Positions 34,694 to 45,370 of a DNA stretch of 64,000 bases are shown piece after piece; the first letter of the stretch is position 1; the number at the start of each line of letters is the position of its first letter. The notes beneath the pieces are model-generated. The model did no database searches. It saw only the letters and a program-made list of their open reading frames with translations, and was not told the DNA's origin. Source of the stretch: Bordetella genomosp. 2 (GTDB lineage Bacteria; Pseudomonadota; Gammaproteobacteria; Burkholderiales; Burkholderiaceae_B); NCBI RefSeq assembly GCF_002261345.1, contig NZ_NEVT01000003.1:1054001-1118000 (forward strand). Direction: 5' to 3'. The translations under genes and the position numbers were made by a program.

Positions 34694-36103
34694 ATGCGCA
34701 TTCCGGAGCTGATAGAGCGCCTGACGCATCTGGTGGGCGACGACGGGCTGGTGCTGGATGCCGAGGGCCAGGCAGCCTACGTGCGCGACTGGCTCGGCAA
34801 GTGGCAGGGCAGCACGGCGGTGGTGGCGCGGCCGCGCAACGCCGCGCAAGTGTCGGCGGTGATGCAGCTATGCCACCAGACCCGCACGCCGGTGGTGCCG
34901 CAGGGCGGCAACACCGGCATGAGCGGCGGCGCCACGCCGGACGGCAGCGGCGCCCAGGTGATCCTGAGCCTGAATCGCATGAAGCGCATCCGCGAGGTCG
35001 ACCCGGTCAACAATACCCTGTGCGCCGATGCCGGCGTGCTGCTGGCCGAGGTGCAGGAAGCCGCCCGCGCCGCCGGCCGGTTCTTCCCGCTCAGCCTGGG
35101 CGCGGAAGGCAGCTGCACCATCGGCGGCAACCTGGCCACCAATGCCGGCGGCACGGCGGTGCTGCGCTACGGCAACGCGCGCGACCTGGCGCTGGGGCTG
35201 GAGGTGGTGCTGCCCGACGGCCGCATCTGGAACGGGCTGCGCGGCTTGCGCAAGGACAACACCGGCTATGACCTGACCAGCCTGTTCATCGGTTCGGAAG
35301 GAACGCTGGGCATCATCACCGGCGCCGTGCTGAAGCTGTATCCGGCCGCGGCCGGCCGCGCCACGGCCTGGGGCGGCGCCGCCACGCTGCCTGCGCTGGT
35401 GCAACTGCTGACCCGCCTGCAGGCGGCCTGCGGCGAACGCCTGACCGCATTCGAGATGATGTCGGCCAGCTGCCTGGAACTGGTCCTGGCACACGTCAGC
35501 GGCGCGTCCAGCCCGCTGGCCGGACGCCACCCGTACTACGTGCTGTTCGAATTGACCGACACCGAACCGTCCGGGCTGTCCGCCCTGATGGAGCAGGCGG
35601 CCGGCGCGGCGCTGGCGGAAGGCCTGCTGCAGGACTGCGCCATCGCGATGAATGAAGCGCAGGCGCGGGCCATGTGGCGGCTGCGCGAGGGCATCTCGCA
35701 AGCCCAGGTGCGCGCGGGCAAGGCGGTCAAGCACGACATCGCCTTGCCGGTGTCGCGCCTGGCCGCTTTCGTGGAAGAGGCGGGTGCCGCGCTGGCGGCG
35801 GAATTCCCCGCGCTGCCGGTGGTGAACTTCGGCCACATCGGCGACGGCAACCTGCACTACAACGTGCTGCTGCCGCCGGATGTGGCGGCGCCGGAATACG
35901 CGCGGCTGACCGCCGCCCTGAACCGCCGGGTGCACGACCTGGTGGCGCAGCTCGACGGCAGCATCAGCGCCGAGCACGGCGTGGGGCAATTGCGCCGCGA
36001 CGAACTGCGGCGCTACAAGTCGCCGGTGGAAATGGACCTGATGTGGATGATCAAGCGGGCGCTGGACCCGAACCACCTGATGAACCCGGGCAAGCTGCTG
36101 TAG
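34694..36103 (+). CDS. FAD-linked 2-hydroxyacid dehydrogenase/oxidase (GlcD/D2HGDH type)
   Basis: A 469-residue flavoprotein of the VAO fold. The FAD-binding PCMH domain occupies about residues 40-220, with VPQGGNTGMSGGATPDG and CTIGGNLATNAGGTAVLRYGNARD. The C-terminal domain has the metal- and substrate-site block NFGHIGDGNLHYNV and ends with SAEHGVGQLRRDEL and PNHLMNPGKLL, as in D-2-hydroxyglutarate and D-lactate dehydrogenases. GAGG lies 5 bp before the ATG at 34694; a second ATG 17 bp upstream is not in this frame. It follows the racemase gene by 7 bp, so it probably acts on a 2-hydroxy acid formed in the same pathway. Confidence 0.88.
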   Translation: MRIPELIERLTHLVGDDGLVLDAEGQAAYVRDWLGKWQGSTAVVARPRNAAQVSAVMQLCHQTRTPVVPQGGNTGMSGGATPDGSGAQVILSLNRMKRIREVDPVNNTLCADAGVLLAEVQEAARAAGRFFPLSLGAEGSCTIGGNLATNAGGTAVLRYGNARDLALGLEVVLPDGRIWNGLRGLRKDNTGYDLTSLFIGSEGTLGIITGAVLKLYPAAAGRATAWGGAATLPALVQLLTRLQAACGERLTAFEMMSASCLELVLAHVSGASSPLAGRHPYYVLFELTDTEPSGLSALMEQAAGAALAEGLLQDCAIAMNEAQARAMWRLREGISQAQVRAGKAVKHDIALPVSRLAAFVEEAGAALAAEFPALPVVNFGHIGDGNLHYNVLLPPDVAAPEYARLTAALNRRVHDLVAQLDGSISAEHGVGQLRRDELRRYKSPVEMDLMWMIKRALDPNHLMNPGKLL

Positions 36104-36123
36104 CCCGGCCTGCCGCGACGCGG

Positions 36124-36798
36124 CTACAGCGTGGTCTTGTCGACCAGTTCGTCCTTGCCGTAGAACTTCACGCCGATGTGGATGCGGTCGCGGCCCTGCG
36201 AGCGCCGGTGGCGGTTGGTGTCGCGCAGTGAATACACGCAGCCGCAGTATTCCTGCTGGTAGAAGTTCTCGCGCTTGCTGATCTCGATCATGCGCTGCGA
36301 GCCGCCGCCCTTGCGCCAGTTGTAGGTCCAGTAGACCAGGTCGTCGTAGCGGGCCGCCGCGCGCTCGCCGCAGCCGTTGATCTGGTTCATGTCCTTCCAG
36401 CGCGAGATGCCCAGCGAGCTGGTGATGGTGTCGAAGCCATGCTCGTGCGCGTACAGCGCGGTGCGCTCGAACCGCATGTCGAAGCACACGGTGCAGCGTT
36501 CGCCGCGCTCGGGTTCGTTTTCCAGCCCCTTGACCCGCTCGAACCAGTTGTCCATGTCGTAGTCGGCGTCGATGAACTCGATGCCGTGCTGCTCGGCGAA
36601 GCGGATGTTCTCCTGCTTGCGGATCTCGTACTCTTTGACCGGGTGGATGTTGGGGTTGTAGAAGAAGATGGAATAGTCGATGCCGGAGGCCTGCATGGCT
36701 TCCATGACCTCGCCGGAGCAGGGCGCGCAGCACGAATGCAGCAGCACCTTGCGGCGGCCGGTGGGCAGTTCGAGTTTGGGGCGCACGAATTCGGACAT
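36124..36798 (-). CDS. queH: Epoxyqueuosine reductase QueH
   Basis: Last step of queuosine tRNA modification: reduces epoxyqueuosine to queuosine, as a non-orthologous replacement of QueG. The 224-residue protein (formerly DUF208) has the expected cysteines: C23-C24 (HSCCAPC), C102 and C105 (RCTVC), and C185 and C187 (YCGCVYS), which bind Fe-S clusters and form the redox pair. YNPNIHP and [11 protein letters not shown] are also family blocks. It follows glnE by 35 bp on the same strand. Confidence 0.94.
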   Translation of the reverse strand: MSEFVRPKLELPTGRRKVLLHSCCAPCSGEVMEAMQASGIDYSIFFYNPNIHPVKEYEIRKQENIRFAEQHGIEFIDADYDMDNWFERVKGLENEPERGERCTVCFDMRFERTALYAHEHGFDTITSSLGISRWKDMNQINGCGERAAARYDDLVYWTYNWRKGGGSQRMIEISKRENFYQQEYCGCVYSLRDTNRHRRSQGRDRIHIGVKFYGKDELVDKTTL

Positions 36799-36833
36799 GG
36801 CGAAGCAGTATTGCAGCGGTAAAAACCGTTATT

Positions 36834-39638
36834 TTACGCCGGGTTGGACGCCGCCGCCGGGTTGTCTCCCAGCACCGCGCGCCATAGCGCGTCGACCGCC
36901 GCGCGCTCGTCGACCAGCTGGTCCTGCGGCACCCGCGCCTTTTCGGTGCCCTGCAGGCGCAGCTGGTGCTGGGTGCGCCGCAGCGTGCGGTAGGCGTCGC
37001 CGGCCCGCTGCGCCAGCTCGGCGGGAATCAGCCCGGCCTCGCCGGCCAGGCGCAGCAGGGCGATGTTGCCCAGGTTGTTGACCAGCACCCGGTGCGTGCC
37101 GGCATGGCACAGCACCAGGTACTGGGTCACGAATTCCACGTCCACCATGCCGCCGCGGTCGTGCTTCAGGTCGAAGTCGCCGCTATGGTTCGGATGGCCG
37201 GCGCTGATCTTGTCGCGCATGGCCAGCACTTCCCGGCGCAGCGCCGCCGTGTCGCGCGGCTGCACCAGCACCTCGGCGCGGATGCGCTCGAAGCGCGCGC
37301 CCACCGCGGTATCGCCCGCCGCATAGCGGGCCCGCGTCAGCGCCTGGTGTTCCCAGGGCCAGGCATGCTTGAGCTGGTACTGCTCGAAGGCCTCGACCGA
37401 GACCGCCAGCAGGCCGGCCTCGCCATCGGGGCGCAGGCGCAGGTCGGTCTCGTACAGCCGCCCGGAGGAGGTCATGGTGGACAGCCAGGAGGTCATGCGG
37501 CGGCCCAGCTTGGCGTAGACCTCGGCCGCATCCTCGCGCGGGTCGTCGAACAGGAACACCAGGTCCAGGTCGGAGGCGTAGCCAAGTTCCTTGCCGCCCA
37601 GCTTGCCATACGCGATGACCGCGAAGCGCGGCTCGGCGCCGGGCAGCTTGTTGACCAGCGGCCAGGCGCGCCGCACCGTCTCGGCCAGCAGCATGTCGGC
37701 CAGCGCGGAAAGCTGGTCGGCCAGTTTCTCGACCGTGAGCTCGCCTTCCAGGTCTTGCGCCAGCAGCTGGAAACTGGCCTGGCGCTGCACATCGCGCATC
37801 AGGTTCATCTGGCGTTCGATGTCCGGCTCGCCGTCGGTCAGCCGGCAGGCGTCCAGGTCGGCCGCCAACTGCTGCGCCATCTGCGCGAAATCGAGCGGCT
37901 CGAACAGCGTGCGCCAGTCGATCAGGCTGTCGAGCAGCAGCGGGTGCTGGGTCAGGTACTGGGCCGCCCACGGACTGGCGGCCACCATGCGGGCGACCCG
38001 CGCCAGGGTGTCGGGGAACTCGGCCAGCAGGGCCAGGTAGGCGCTGCGCTGCGCGATGGCCTCGATCAAGTCGAGCAGGCGCACCGCGGCCTGCGCGGGC
38101 GCGCCGGTCTGGCGCGCGGCCGCCAGGGCCGCCGGCAGCAGGGCCTCCAGGCGGCGCCGGCTGCTCTCGGGCAGGCTGCGCACGCGATGGCTGTCGAGCA
38201 GCGATTCGGCGCGGCGCAGCAGGTCGTCGGCCGCGTCGCCGTAGGCCTGGCGGATCTGCTCGCCCAACTGGCTTTCGGCGTCGCCATTGCCGCCCGCCGC
38301 GGCCGCCACCGCCATGGACGGCGTGCCGCTGTCCTCCGCGTCGCCCATGCCGGCCAGCCGGAATGCGTTGCGGAACATCTGCGAAACGAAGGCGCGGTGC
38401 CCGGCCAGCGTGCGCTCGAATTCGCCGGCCTCCAGACCGAGCGCCGCGCCCAGCTGCGCGCGCTGGCCGGGGTCGCCGGGCAGTAGATGGGTCTGTTCGT
38501 CCTCGCGGTATTGCAGCGCGTGTTCGACGCGGCGCAGGAACCGGTAGGCCTGTTCCAGGCGCTGCGCGTCGTCGGCGCTGATGAGGCCGGCGGCGCGCTC
38601 CGCATGCAGGGCCTGCAGCAGGCCGCGGCGCTGCAGCGCCGGCATGCGGCCGCCGCGCACCAGCTGGAACAACTGCACCACGAATTCGATCTCGCGGATG
38701 CCGCCGTCGCCCAATTTGATGTTGTTGGCGCTGTCCACGCCGTTGCGCGCCAGCGCGCGCCGCTGCCAGTCCTGGCGGATGCGCTCGCGCAGCGCCCGCA
38801 GCGAGGCCAGCGCGTCGAAGTCGAAGTACTTGCGGTAGACGAACGGGATGCGCAGGCTTTCCAGTTGGCGCGCCTGCGGCGCGGCGTCGCTGTCGGGGAA
38901 GGCCTGCGCCGGGATCAGCCGCGCCTTCAGCCAGGCATAGCGTTCCCATTCGCGGCCCTGGGCCACCAGGTAGTGCTCGAACGCGTCCAGGCTCCAGGCC
39001 GGCGGGCCGGCGTCGCCATCGGGGCGCAGCCGCAGATCGGTGCGGAACACCTGTCCGTGTTCGTCGGCTTCGGACAGCACCGGCATCATGCGCCGCGTCA
39101 GGCGTCCGTAGAACTCGTGGTGGCTGATGCGGCGCGGCCCGTCGGTCTCGCCTTCCTCGCCATAAAGCATGACCAGGTCGATGTCGGACGATACGTTCAG
39201 TTCGCCGCCGCCCAGCTTGCCCATGCCGACGATCAGCATTTCCTGGGGCGCGTCGGTGGCCGGGTCGCGCGGGATGCCGTGCACGGCGGCCAGTTCGGCC
39301 GCCACGCTGCGGTAGGCGCCGGCCACGGCGAGGTCGGCCAGCGCCGTCATGGCGCCGCCCACCTCTTCCAGGTCGGCCAGGCCGGCCAGGTCGCGCACCA
39401 TCAGGGCGGCGAAGGTCCGTTCGCGCAGCTTGCGCAGGGTTTCCCGGCACAGCGCCACCGGCAGCACGTCCGGCGCGCCGGCGCCGGCCAGTTCGGCCTG
39501 CCAGGACGCCAGCGCGTTGGGGGTGACCGGATGGCGCGCGGCGGTTTCCAGCCAGGCGGCCAGGTCGGGGTGGGCATCGACGCGGCGGCGCAGGTAGCCG
39601 GACCAGGCCAGGGCGGGGGCGAGCAGGGAAGCGGGCAT
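36834..39638 (-). CDS. glnE: Bifunctional glutamine synthetase adenylyltransferase/deadenylase
   Basis: Controls glutamine synthetase by adding and removing AMP in response to PII and glutamine. The 934-residue protein has two nucleotidyltransferase domains joined by helical regions: the first signature [21 protein letters not shown] near residue 135-155 and the second [21 protein letters not shown] near 670-690 (E. coli GlnE has 946 residues). In E. coli the N-terminal domain removes AMP and the C-terminal one adds it. Probably co-transcribed with queH; divergent from yhdP. Confidence 0.95.
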   Translation of the reverse strand: MPASLLAPALAWSGYLRRRVDAHPDLAAWLETAARHPVTPNALASWQAELAGAGAPDVLPVALCRETLRKLRERTFAALMVRDLAGLADLEEVGGAMTALADLAVAGAYRSVAAELAAVHGIPRDPATDAPQEMLIVGMGKLGGGELNVSSDIDLVMLYGEEGETDGPRRISHHEFYGRLTRRMMPVLSEADEHGQVFRTDLRLRPDGDAGPPAWSLDAFEHYLVAQGREWERYAWLKARLIPAQAFPDSDAAPQARQLESLRIPFVYRKYFDFDALASLRALRERIRQDWQRRALARNGVDSANNIKLGDGGIREIEFVVQLFQLVRGGRMPALQRRGLLQALHAERAAGLISADDAQRLEQAYRFLRRVEHALQYREDEQTHLLPGDPGQRAQLGAALGLEAGEFERTLAGHRAFVSQMFRNAFRLAGMGDAEDSGTPSMAVAAAAGGNGDAESQLGEQIRQAYGDAADDLLRRAESLLDSHRVRSLPESSRRRLEALLPAALAAARQTGAPAQAAVRLLDLIEAIAQRSAYLALLAEFPDTLARVARMVAASPWAAQYLTQHPLLLDSLIDWRTLFEPLDFAQMAQQLAADLDACRLTDGEPDIERQMNLMRDVQRQASFQLLAQDLEGELTVEKLADQLSALADMLLAETVRRAWPLVNKLPGAEPRFAVIAYGKLGGKELGYASDLDLVFLFDDPREDAAEVYAKLGRRMTSWLSTMTSSGRLYETDLRLRPDGEAGLLAVSVEAFEQYQLKHAWPWEHQALTRARYAAGDTAVGARFERIRAEVLVQPRDTAALRREVLAMRDKISAGHPNHSGDFDLKHDRGGMVDVEFVTQYLVLCHAGTHRVLVNNLGNIALLRLAGEAGLIPAELAQRAGDAYRTLRRTQHQLRLQGTEKARVPQDQLVDERAAVDALWRAVLGDNPAAASNPA

Positions 39639-39718
39639 GATGCGAACAGGCAGACGGGAGAGCGCGTTTCGGGTATAAGGGGACGATACCCCAAGACGCC
39701 TTCGCTGCCCACTGATCC

Positions 39719-42700
39719 GTGTCCTTGTCTGCCAAAGTCATCCGCTGTCTGCTCTGGAGCGTGCTGGCCGTCTACATCGTCGCGGCGCTTCTGCTGCTCG
39801 GACTGCGGTACTGGGTGCTGCCCGACATCGACCAGTGGCGCCCGCGCATCGAGGCCTACGCCAGCGAAGCGCTGGGGGCCCAGGTCTCGATCGACCGCAT
39901 CGAGGCGGACTGGCGCGGCCTGAACCCGCGCCTGACACTCACGGGCGTGGCCATCCACGACACACAGCCCGAACCGGTGCTGGCCTTGCCGTCGGTCTCG
40001 GCGGTGCTGGGCTGGCGCAGCGTCGTGCTGCTCTCGCCGACGTTGCTCAGCCTGCGCATCGAGGGGCCGGAACTGCTGCTGCGGCGCGATGCCGGCAACC
40101 GCTTGTGGGTGGCCGGCCGCTCGGTGGACCTGGACGCCGCCGGCGACGGCCGCCCGCCGCGACTGCTGCAATGGCTGGCCGGGCAACGCGACATCGCGCT
40201 GGTCGACGCCACGCTGCATTGGCGCGACGAACGGCGCGGCGCGCCCGATATCGCCCTGCGCAACGTGAACCTGCGCTTGCACAATGGCGCCTTGTCGCAT
40301 CGCTTCGCCTTGAGCGCCGAGCCGCCCGCCGGCCTGGCGCGCGACCTGTCGCTGCGCGGCCGCTTCGCGCGCAACCCGTTGCTGACCGGGCAGCAGCGCT
40401 TCACCGGCGAGCTGTATGCGGAGGTCAACGATGCCGAGCCGTCCGCCTGGGCGCCCTGGCTGGCGGTGCCGCCGGTGGCCGGGCGGGCGGCGGCGCGCGC
40501 CTGGCTGACCCTGGACCAGGGCACGGTGACGGATGTGACGGTCGACACCTCGGTGCGTGGCGTGCATTGGCAGGCCGAAGGAGCAACCGCGGGGTTCGGC
40601 CTGGACGAGGGCACGCTGCGCCTGCAAGGGCCGCCAGGCGCCGTGGTGCAGTTCGCCGACATCCCGCTGGCGCCCGGCGGCGACGGTGCCGGCCTTGCGC
40701 TGCGCGGCGAACTGGCGGGCCTGCGCATCGACCTGCCGGGGCTGTTCGATCCTGCGCTGCTGCAGGCCGACACGGTGCGCGTCGACGCCAGCGTGCGGCG
40801 CCCGGCGCAGCAGCCGGCGGTCGTGGATGTGCGTCAGCTCGACATCGTCAATGCCGACCTGGACGCGCGCCTGCACGGCCGCTGGACGGCGCAGGGCAGG
40901 ACCGCGGCCGGCACGGCCGATTTCGGCGGCAACCTGGCGCGCGCGGCGATGCCGGCCATTCACAAATACTTGCCGCTGACCGTCAATGCCGATGCGCGCG
41001 AATGGCTGGCGCGCGGCCTGCCGGCCGGCCAGGCGCGCGACGCCTCGGTGACGGTCAAGGGCGACCTCGACGATTTTCCCTTCGGCCGGCCCGACGACAC
41101 CGGCCAGTTCCGCATCGCCGGCGCCTACGACGGCGCCATTGTCGACTACGCGCCGGCGCGCGGCGACCGCAAGGGCTGGCCCCGGCTGGAGAACCTGGCG
41201 GGCCATTTCGCGGTGGACAAGGTCAGCCTGTCGGTCGACAGCCCCGGCGGCGCCATCATCCGCACCGGTGAAGGACATACGGTGGAACTGGGGGCGGTCA
41301 CCGCGTCCATCCCCAACATGGAAGAGCGCGCCACGCTGTACATCGACGGCGCGACGTCGGGGCCGGTGCCCGCGTATCTGGCGCTGGTCGACAACTCCCC
41401 GCTGGGCCGCCTGCTCGACGGCGCCCTGGATGAGGCGCAGGGCAGCGGATCCTGGCAGGTGCCGCTGAAGCTCGAGGTGCCGCTGCTGGACGCCGAGGAA
41501 ACCAAGGTCGACGGCCGCATCGTGTTCGGCGGCGACACGTTCCGCTTCGTGCCGGAGATGCCCGAATTGCGCCAGGCGCAGGGCGAGCTGCATTTTTCCG
41601 AGCGGGGCGTGCGCACCGACGGCGTGCGCACCGAATTCCTGGGCGGGCCGGCGCGCATCGCCGGCCAGCTGGAGCAGCGCGGCGATGCGCTGCGCTTCGA
41701 CGGCACGCTGACCGCCGCGGGCCTCAAGCAGCTGGCCGACAGCCCGGTCATGGCGCGTTTCTCCGGCCAGACGCCGTACCGCGGGCAACTGTCGTACGGC
41801 GCCGGCGGGGCGCTGGATATTGCCGTCGAATCCGATCTCGCCGGCCTGGGCATCGACCTGCCGGCCCCGGTGGGCAAGGCCCGCGCCGCCGCGCGACCGC
41901 TCAAGGCGCGCTGGGGCCCGGCCGCCGGCGCGACCGGCCGCGACCAGCTGTCGGTCGCCCTGGGGAGCGACATGACGCTCCTGCTGGAGCACACCCGCGG
42001 CGCGCGCGGCGGCCCGTATTTCCCGCGCGGCGCGCTGGGTGTCGGCCGGGCGGCCGCGCTGCCCGCCGCCGGCCTGGCGGTGGATATCGCCGCGCCCGAA
42101 CTGGACCTGGATGCGTGGGAAACGGTGGCCGACAGCGCCGCGCCCGCGCAGGACGGCAAGCAGGACGGCCGCGTGCTTCCCGAACTCAGCCGCATCGACC
42201 TCGAAACCGCGCGGCTGCGGGTGGCGGGGTGGGACCTGGACGAGCTCACGCTGCATGCCACCCGGCCGCAGCCGGCGCACTGGCAGGTCGACCTGCGTTC
42301 GCGCCAGGCGGCCGGATCGCTGGCGTGGCAGGAGGCCTCCGGCGCGATCGCCGGCCAGGTCACGGCGCGGCTGTCGCACCTGGCGCTGGGCAGCGAGGAA
42401 GCGTCGGAATCGCCGGCCGACGACACGCCCATGGCCGATGACGACCTGTCCGACATTCCCGCCGTCGATTTGCGCGCCGAGCATTTTTCCCTCTATGGCC
42501 GCGACGTCGGCGCGCTGGAACTGCTGGGCACCAATCTCGAGCGGGGGCGGCTGTGGCGCCTGGACAAGCTGCGCATCGCCAACGACAGCGCCACCCTCGA
42601 CGCGTCGGGCAACTGGCGGCTCGACGGCGCCCAGCGCGGCCTGTCGGTCGAGGCCACGGCCCAGTTCAAGGACCTGGGCGGGTTCATGGACCGTATCGGC

Positions 42701-43315
42701 TACAAGCAGATGGTCGCCGGCGGCAGCGGTTCGGTGCATGGCAAGCTGACCTGGCGCGACCTGCCCTGGACGCACAATCTCGCCAACATCGACGGGCAGG
42801 CGCGCATCAGCCTGGACAACGGCCGCTTCCTGAACGTCAATTCGCGCAGCGCCCGGCTGCTGGAGCTGCTCTCGCTGCAATCGGTGCAGCGCCTGGCCAA
42901 GCTGGAATTCAATCCGGCCAACCTGCTGCGCGACGGCTTCCCGTTCGACACCATCCGCGGCGACATGGCGCTCAGCCGCGGCATCCTGCACACCGAGGGC
43001 TACAAGCTCAACGGCCCGGTCGCGACCATCGTGCTGGCCGGCGACACCGACATCATCGCCGAACGCTGGGACCTGAACGCGGTGGTGATCCCCAACCTGG
43101 ACGCCAGCGGCGCGGCCGTGGCCACCGCGCTGGCGGTCAACCCGCTGATCGGCCTGGGCGCTTTCGTGACCCAGTGGCTGCTCAAGCAGCCACTGGCGCG
43201 CGCCATGACCATGGAGTACACGGTGACCGGATCATGGGACGACCCCAAGCTGGCGCCGGTCGAGTCCAAGGCCCAGCAGACGCCCAAGCCGGTCGAGGAC
43301 CACATCGAGCATTGA
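39719..43315 (+). CDS. yhdP: YhdP/AsmA-like envelope protein
   Basis: A very large (1198-residue) protein of the YhdP (TIGR02099) family within the AsmA-like group. One N-terminal membrane helix (about residues 8-32) anchors a long beta-rich region in the periplasm, and the C-terminus has the DUF3971/AsmA-like part with [18 protein letters not shown] and [21 protein letters not shown]. coli YhdP takes part in moving phospholipids to the outer membrane together with TamB and YdbH. The start is the GTG at 39719; no good ribosome-binding site is visible. Often found beside glnE in betaproteobacteria, as here. Confidence 0.88.
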   Translation: MSLSAKVIRCLLWSVLAVYIVAALLLLGLRYWVLPDIDQWRPRIEAYASEALGAQVSIDRIEADWRGLNPRLTLTGVAIHDTQPEPVLALPSVSAVLGWRSVVLLSPTLLSLRIEGPELLLRRDAGNRLWVAGRSVDLDAAGDGRPPRLLQWLAGQRDIALVDATLHWRDERRGAPDIALRNVNLRLHNGALSHRFALSAEPPAGLARDLSLRGRFARNPLLTGQQRFTGELYAEVNDAEPSAWAPWLAVPPVAGRAAARAWLTLDQGTVTDVTVDTSVRGVHWQAEGATAGFGLDEGTLRLQGPPGAVVQFADIPLAPGGDGAGLALRGELAGLRIDLPGLFDPALLQADTVRVDASVRRPAQQPAVVDVRQLDIVNADLDARLHGRWTAQGRTAAGTADFGGNLARAAMPAIHKYLPLTVNADAREWLARGLPAGQARDASVTVKGDLDDFPFGRPDDTGQFRIAGAYDGAIVDYAPARGDRKGWPRLENLAGHFAVDKVSLSVDSPGGAIIRTGEGHTVELGAVTASIPNMEERATLYIDGATSGPVPAYLALVDNSPLGRLLDGALDEAQGSGSWQVPLKLEVPLLDAEETKVDGRIVFGGDTFRFVPEMPELRQAQGELHFSERGVRTDGVRTEFLGGPARIAGQLEQRGDALRFDGTLTAAGLKQLADSPVMARFSGQTPYRGQLSYGAGGALDIAVESDLAGLGIDLPAPVGKARAAARPLKARWGPAAGATGRDQLSVALGSDMTLLLEHTRGARGGPYFPRGALGVGRAAALPAAGLAVDIAAPELDLDAWETVADSAAPAQDGKQDGRVLPELSRIDLETARLRVAGWDLDELTLHATRPQPAHWQVDLRSRQAAGSLAWQEASGAIAGQVTARLSHLALGSEEASESPADDTPMADDDLSDIPAVDLRAEHFSLYGRDVGALELLGTNLERGRLWRLDKLRIANDSATLDASGNWRLDGAQRGLSVEATAQFKDLGGFMDRIGYKQMVAGGSGSVHGKLTWRDLPWTHNLANIDGQARISLDNGRFLNVNSRSARLLELLSLQSVQRLAKLEFNPANLLRDGFPFDTIRGDMALSRGILHTEGYKLNGPVATIVLAGDTDIIAERWDLNAVVIPNLDASGAAVATALAVNPLIGLGAFVTQWLLKQPLARAMTMEYTVTGSWDDPKLAPVESKAQQTPKPVEDHIEH

Positions 43316-43373
43316 GCCGGCCTTGCCGGATCCCGCCGGCCCGTTCCGGGTGCGCCCGGCCGCCGCGGGCCGC

Positions 43374-44546
43374 TTACCGTTGGGCGGCCAGCACCGCCGC
43401 GAGGCCTGCCCGCAGGTCCTGGACGAAAGGCCCCGGGACCTCCAGCGACGGAAAGTGCCCACCGCTTGCGGGCGTGCCCCATCGGACGATCCGGCGGTAC
43501 CGCGCTTGCGCCCACGGGCGCGGGCATTTTTCGATGTCGCGGGGATAGATGCTGATGGCCGCCGGGACGTCGACCCGCAGCGCGGGGTCGAGCGAGTCGT
43601 GGCTTTCGTAGTAGATGCGGGCCGCGGATGCGCCGGTGCGGGTCAGCCAGTACAAGGTGACGTCGTCAAGAATGCGGTCTTTGGAAATCGTCTCGAATGG
43701 GCTGTCTTCGGTGTCCGTCCATTCGGCGAACTTGTCGAGGATCCAGGCAAGCAGCCCGACCGGCGAGTCGACCAGCGAGTAGCCGATGGTCTGCGGCCGG
43801 GTGGCCTGCTGCTTCGCATACGCCGCGCGGTAGCGCCAGAAGTGGCGGGTTTCCTCGGCCCATTGGCGTTCGGCCGCCGTCAGCCCGTCCAGGGGCAGTC
43901 CGGGCGGCGCCTGCGCCAGCGTCGAGTGGATGCCGAGCACATGCGCCGGAAACCGGCCGCCGAGGATGGTCGTGATCACCCCGCCCCAGTCGCCGCCGTG
44001 GGCGAGGAAGCGGTCGTAGCCGAGCCTGCCCATCAGTTCCACCCATGCGGCGGCGATCTTTTCGGTGCCCCAGCCGGTGGTGGCCGGCTTGTCGCTGTAG
44101 CCGAAGCCCGGCAGCGATGGCGCCACGACATGGAATGCCGGGGCGCCGGCATCCGGCGGGTCCGCCAGTTCGTCGATGACATCGGCGAACTCGGCAACGC
44201 TGCCCGGCCAGCCGTGCGTCAGGATCAGGGGAGTGGCGTCCGCGCGCCCGGACCGGCGGTGCAGGAAGTGGATGCCCAGGCCGTCGATGGTGGTGCGGAA
44301 TTGGCCGATCCGTTCGAGGCGCGCCTCGAACGGCCGCCAGTCGTACCCGGTGCGCCAGTAGTCCACCAGGCCGGCGAGGTCGGCGAGCGGGACGCCCTGG
44401 TCCCAGCGGCGCGGGCCGGGCGGGGCGCGATGGACCGTCTCGGCTTCCGGCAGCCGCGCCGCGGCCAGGCGCGCGCGCAGATCGTCGAGATCGGCCTCGC
44501 TTGCGCGGGCTTCGAACGCTTGTATGTCGCTGCTTGAATAGGGCAT
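43374..44546 (-). CDS. Epoxide hydrolase (alpha/beta hydrolase, EHN domain)
   Basis: A 390-residue microsomal-type epoxide hydrolase. The N-terminal EHN segment (about 1-100) is followed by the alpha/beta hydrolase core: oxyanion motif HGWPGS (111-116), nucleophile Asp186 in GGDWGG, and the catalytic His364 (GGHFPS). It would open epoxides to diols through an ester intermediate with Asp186. No N-terminal signal peptide or membrane anchor is seen, so it should be cytosolic. It shares a 63-bp divergent gap with a CGNR zinc-finger regulator. Confidence 0.9.
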   Translation of the reverse strand: MPYSSSDIQAFEARASEADLDDLRARLAAARLPEAETVHRAPPGPRRWDQGVPLADLAGLVDYWRTGYDWRPFEARLERIGQFRTTIDGLGIHFLHRRSGRADATPLILTHGWPGSVAEFADVIDELADPPDAGAPAFHVVAPSLPGFGYSDKPATTGWGTEKIAAAWVELMGRLGYDRFLAHGGDWGGVITTILGGRFPAHVLGIHSTLAQAPPGLPLDGLTAAERQWAEETRHFWRYRAAYAKQQATRPQTIGYSLVDSPVGLLAWILDKFAEWTDTEDSPFETISKDRILDDVTLYWLTRTGASAARIYYESHDSLDPALRVDVPAAISIYPRDIEKCPRPWAQARYRRIVRWGTPASGGHFPSLEVPGPFVQDLRAGLAAVLAAQR

Positions 44547-44586
44547 GGGACCTCCGGGCTATCGGGGTGCCGGCCATGGCTATTGT

Positions 44587-44605
44587 GAACCGGCTAAGAT
44601 GGTTC
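44587..44605. promoter_or_regulatory. Inverted repeat and -10 candidate between epoxide hydrolase and CGNR genes
   Basis: GAACC (44587-44591) and GGTTC (44601-44605) form an inverted repeat with a 9-bp centre that contains TAAGAT (44595-44600), a plausible -10 for the plus-strand gene. Transcription would then start only a few bases before the ATG at 44610, giving an almost leaderless message. Binding of the CGNR regulator here is a guess based on position. Confidence 0.35.
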
Positions 44606-44609
44606 TAAC

Positions 44610-45233
44610 ATGTGCGCCATGACAACGTCAATCAAGCCCGGCGGCTCCCTGCGTGCCGGGTTCCCCGGTTTTCGCCTCGGCAGCGTGCTGGCGACCAGCT
44701 TCACGGGAACCCTGACAGAGCGCCAGGGCAACGCCGTGGAGCGCATCCCCACGCCGCGCCGCCTGATCGACTGGCTGGCCGTGTACGGCTTGGCGGTGGA
44801 TTCCTGCAGCGCTGCCCAGCTCGGGCTCGCCCGCGAGCTGCGGGAGGCGATCCACGCCGCCGCGACCGCGGCCGCGATGGGACACGCCCTGCCCGCGTCC
44901 GCCATCCAGGTCATCAATGCGTGCAGCGCGCGGGGCCGGGCCGCCGCGATCCTGACGCCCGAGGGCCAACGGCAATGGCGGCTCGGCCCGCCACGTCGCG
45001 TGGAAGATGCCCTGAGCGTGATCGCCGCCGATGCGATCGGCATCATCGCCGGCGAGCGGGACGGAAAACTGGCCTTGTGCGCCTCGCCGACCTGCCGGGC
45101 CGCCTTCTTCGACACGAGCCAAAGCCGCACCCGCAGATGGTGCGACATGAACACATGCGGAAATCGCCAGAAGAAAGCGCGCTTCAATGCCAATCGGCGC
45201 GACAAGCCGGCCGGGGAGGACGCCGGACATTGA
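44610..45233 (+). CDS. CGNR zinc-finger / ABATE-domain regulator
   Basis: A 207-residue protein with the ABATE (stress-induced regulator) layout: an N-terminal domain with a conserved-looking SVLATSFTGTLTER segment and a C-terminal CGNR zinc finger. The zinc ligands are C157 and C162 (LCASPTC) and C178 and C183 (WCDMNTCGNR), followed by a basic stretch likely to contact DNA. A start at the second ATG (44619) is possible. It is divergent from the epoxide hydrolase and probably regulates it or itself; the inducer is unknown. Confidence 0.87.
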   Translation: MCAMTTSIKPGGSLRAGFPGFRLGSVLATSFTGTLTERQGNAVERIPTPRRLIDWLAVYGLAVDSCSAAQLGLARELREAIHAAATAAAMGHALPASAIQVINACSARGRAAAILTPEGQRQWRLGPPRRVEDALSVIAADAIGIIAGERDGKLALCASPTCRAAFFDTSQSRTRRWCDMNTCGNRQKKARFNANRRDKPAGEDAGH

Positions 45234-45266
45234 GCCGGGACAAGGAGGGAGGTGGTGCGAATGGTG

Positions 45267-45303
45267 CAGGTGTCAGACACCTCTGCGAGGTGTCTGACAC
45301 CTG
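45267..45303. repeat. Perfect 16-bp inverted repeat built from the GGTGTC(A/T)GACACC palindrome
   Basis: CAGGTGTCAGACACCT (45267-45282) and AGGTGTCTGACACCTG (45288-45303) are exact reverse complements around a 5-bp loop (CTGCG). Each arm itself contains a 13-bp palindrome, GGTGTC-A/T-GACACC. It lies between the convergent CGNR and rho genes and could stop transcription from the plus strand, although no U-run follows. The same palindrome recurs six times at 51776-52060. Confidence 0.85.
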
Positions 45304-45370
45304 GCAAGGCATGACCGGGTATCCCACGATCGGGGACGCGCGGATCCGGCTCCGCCGGTCCGCAGCGTCG

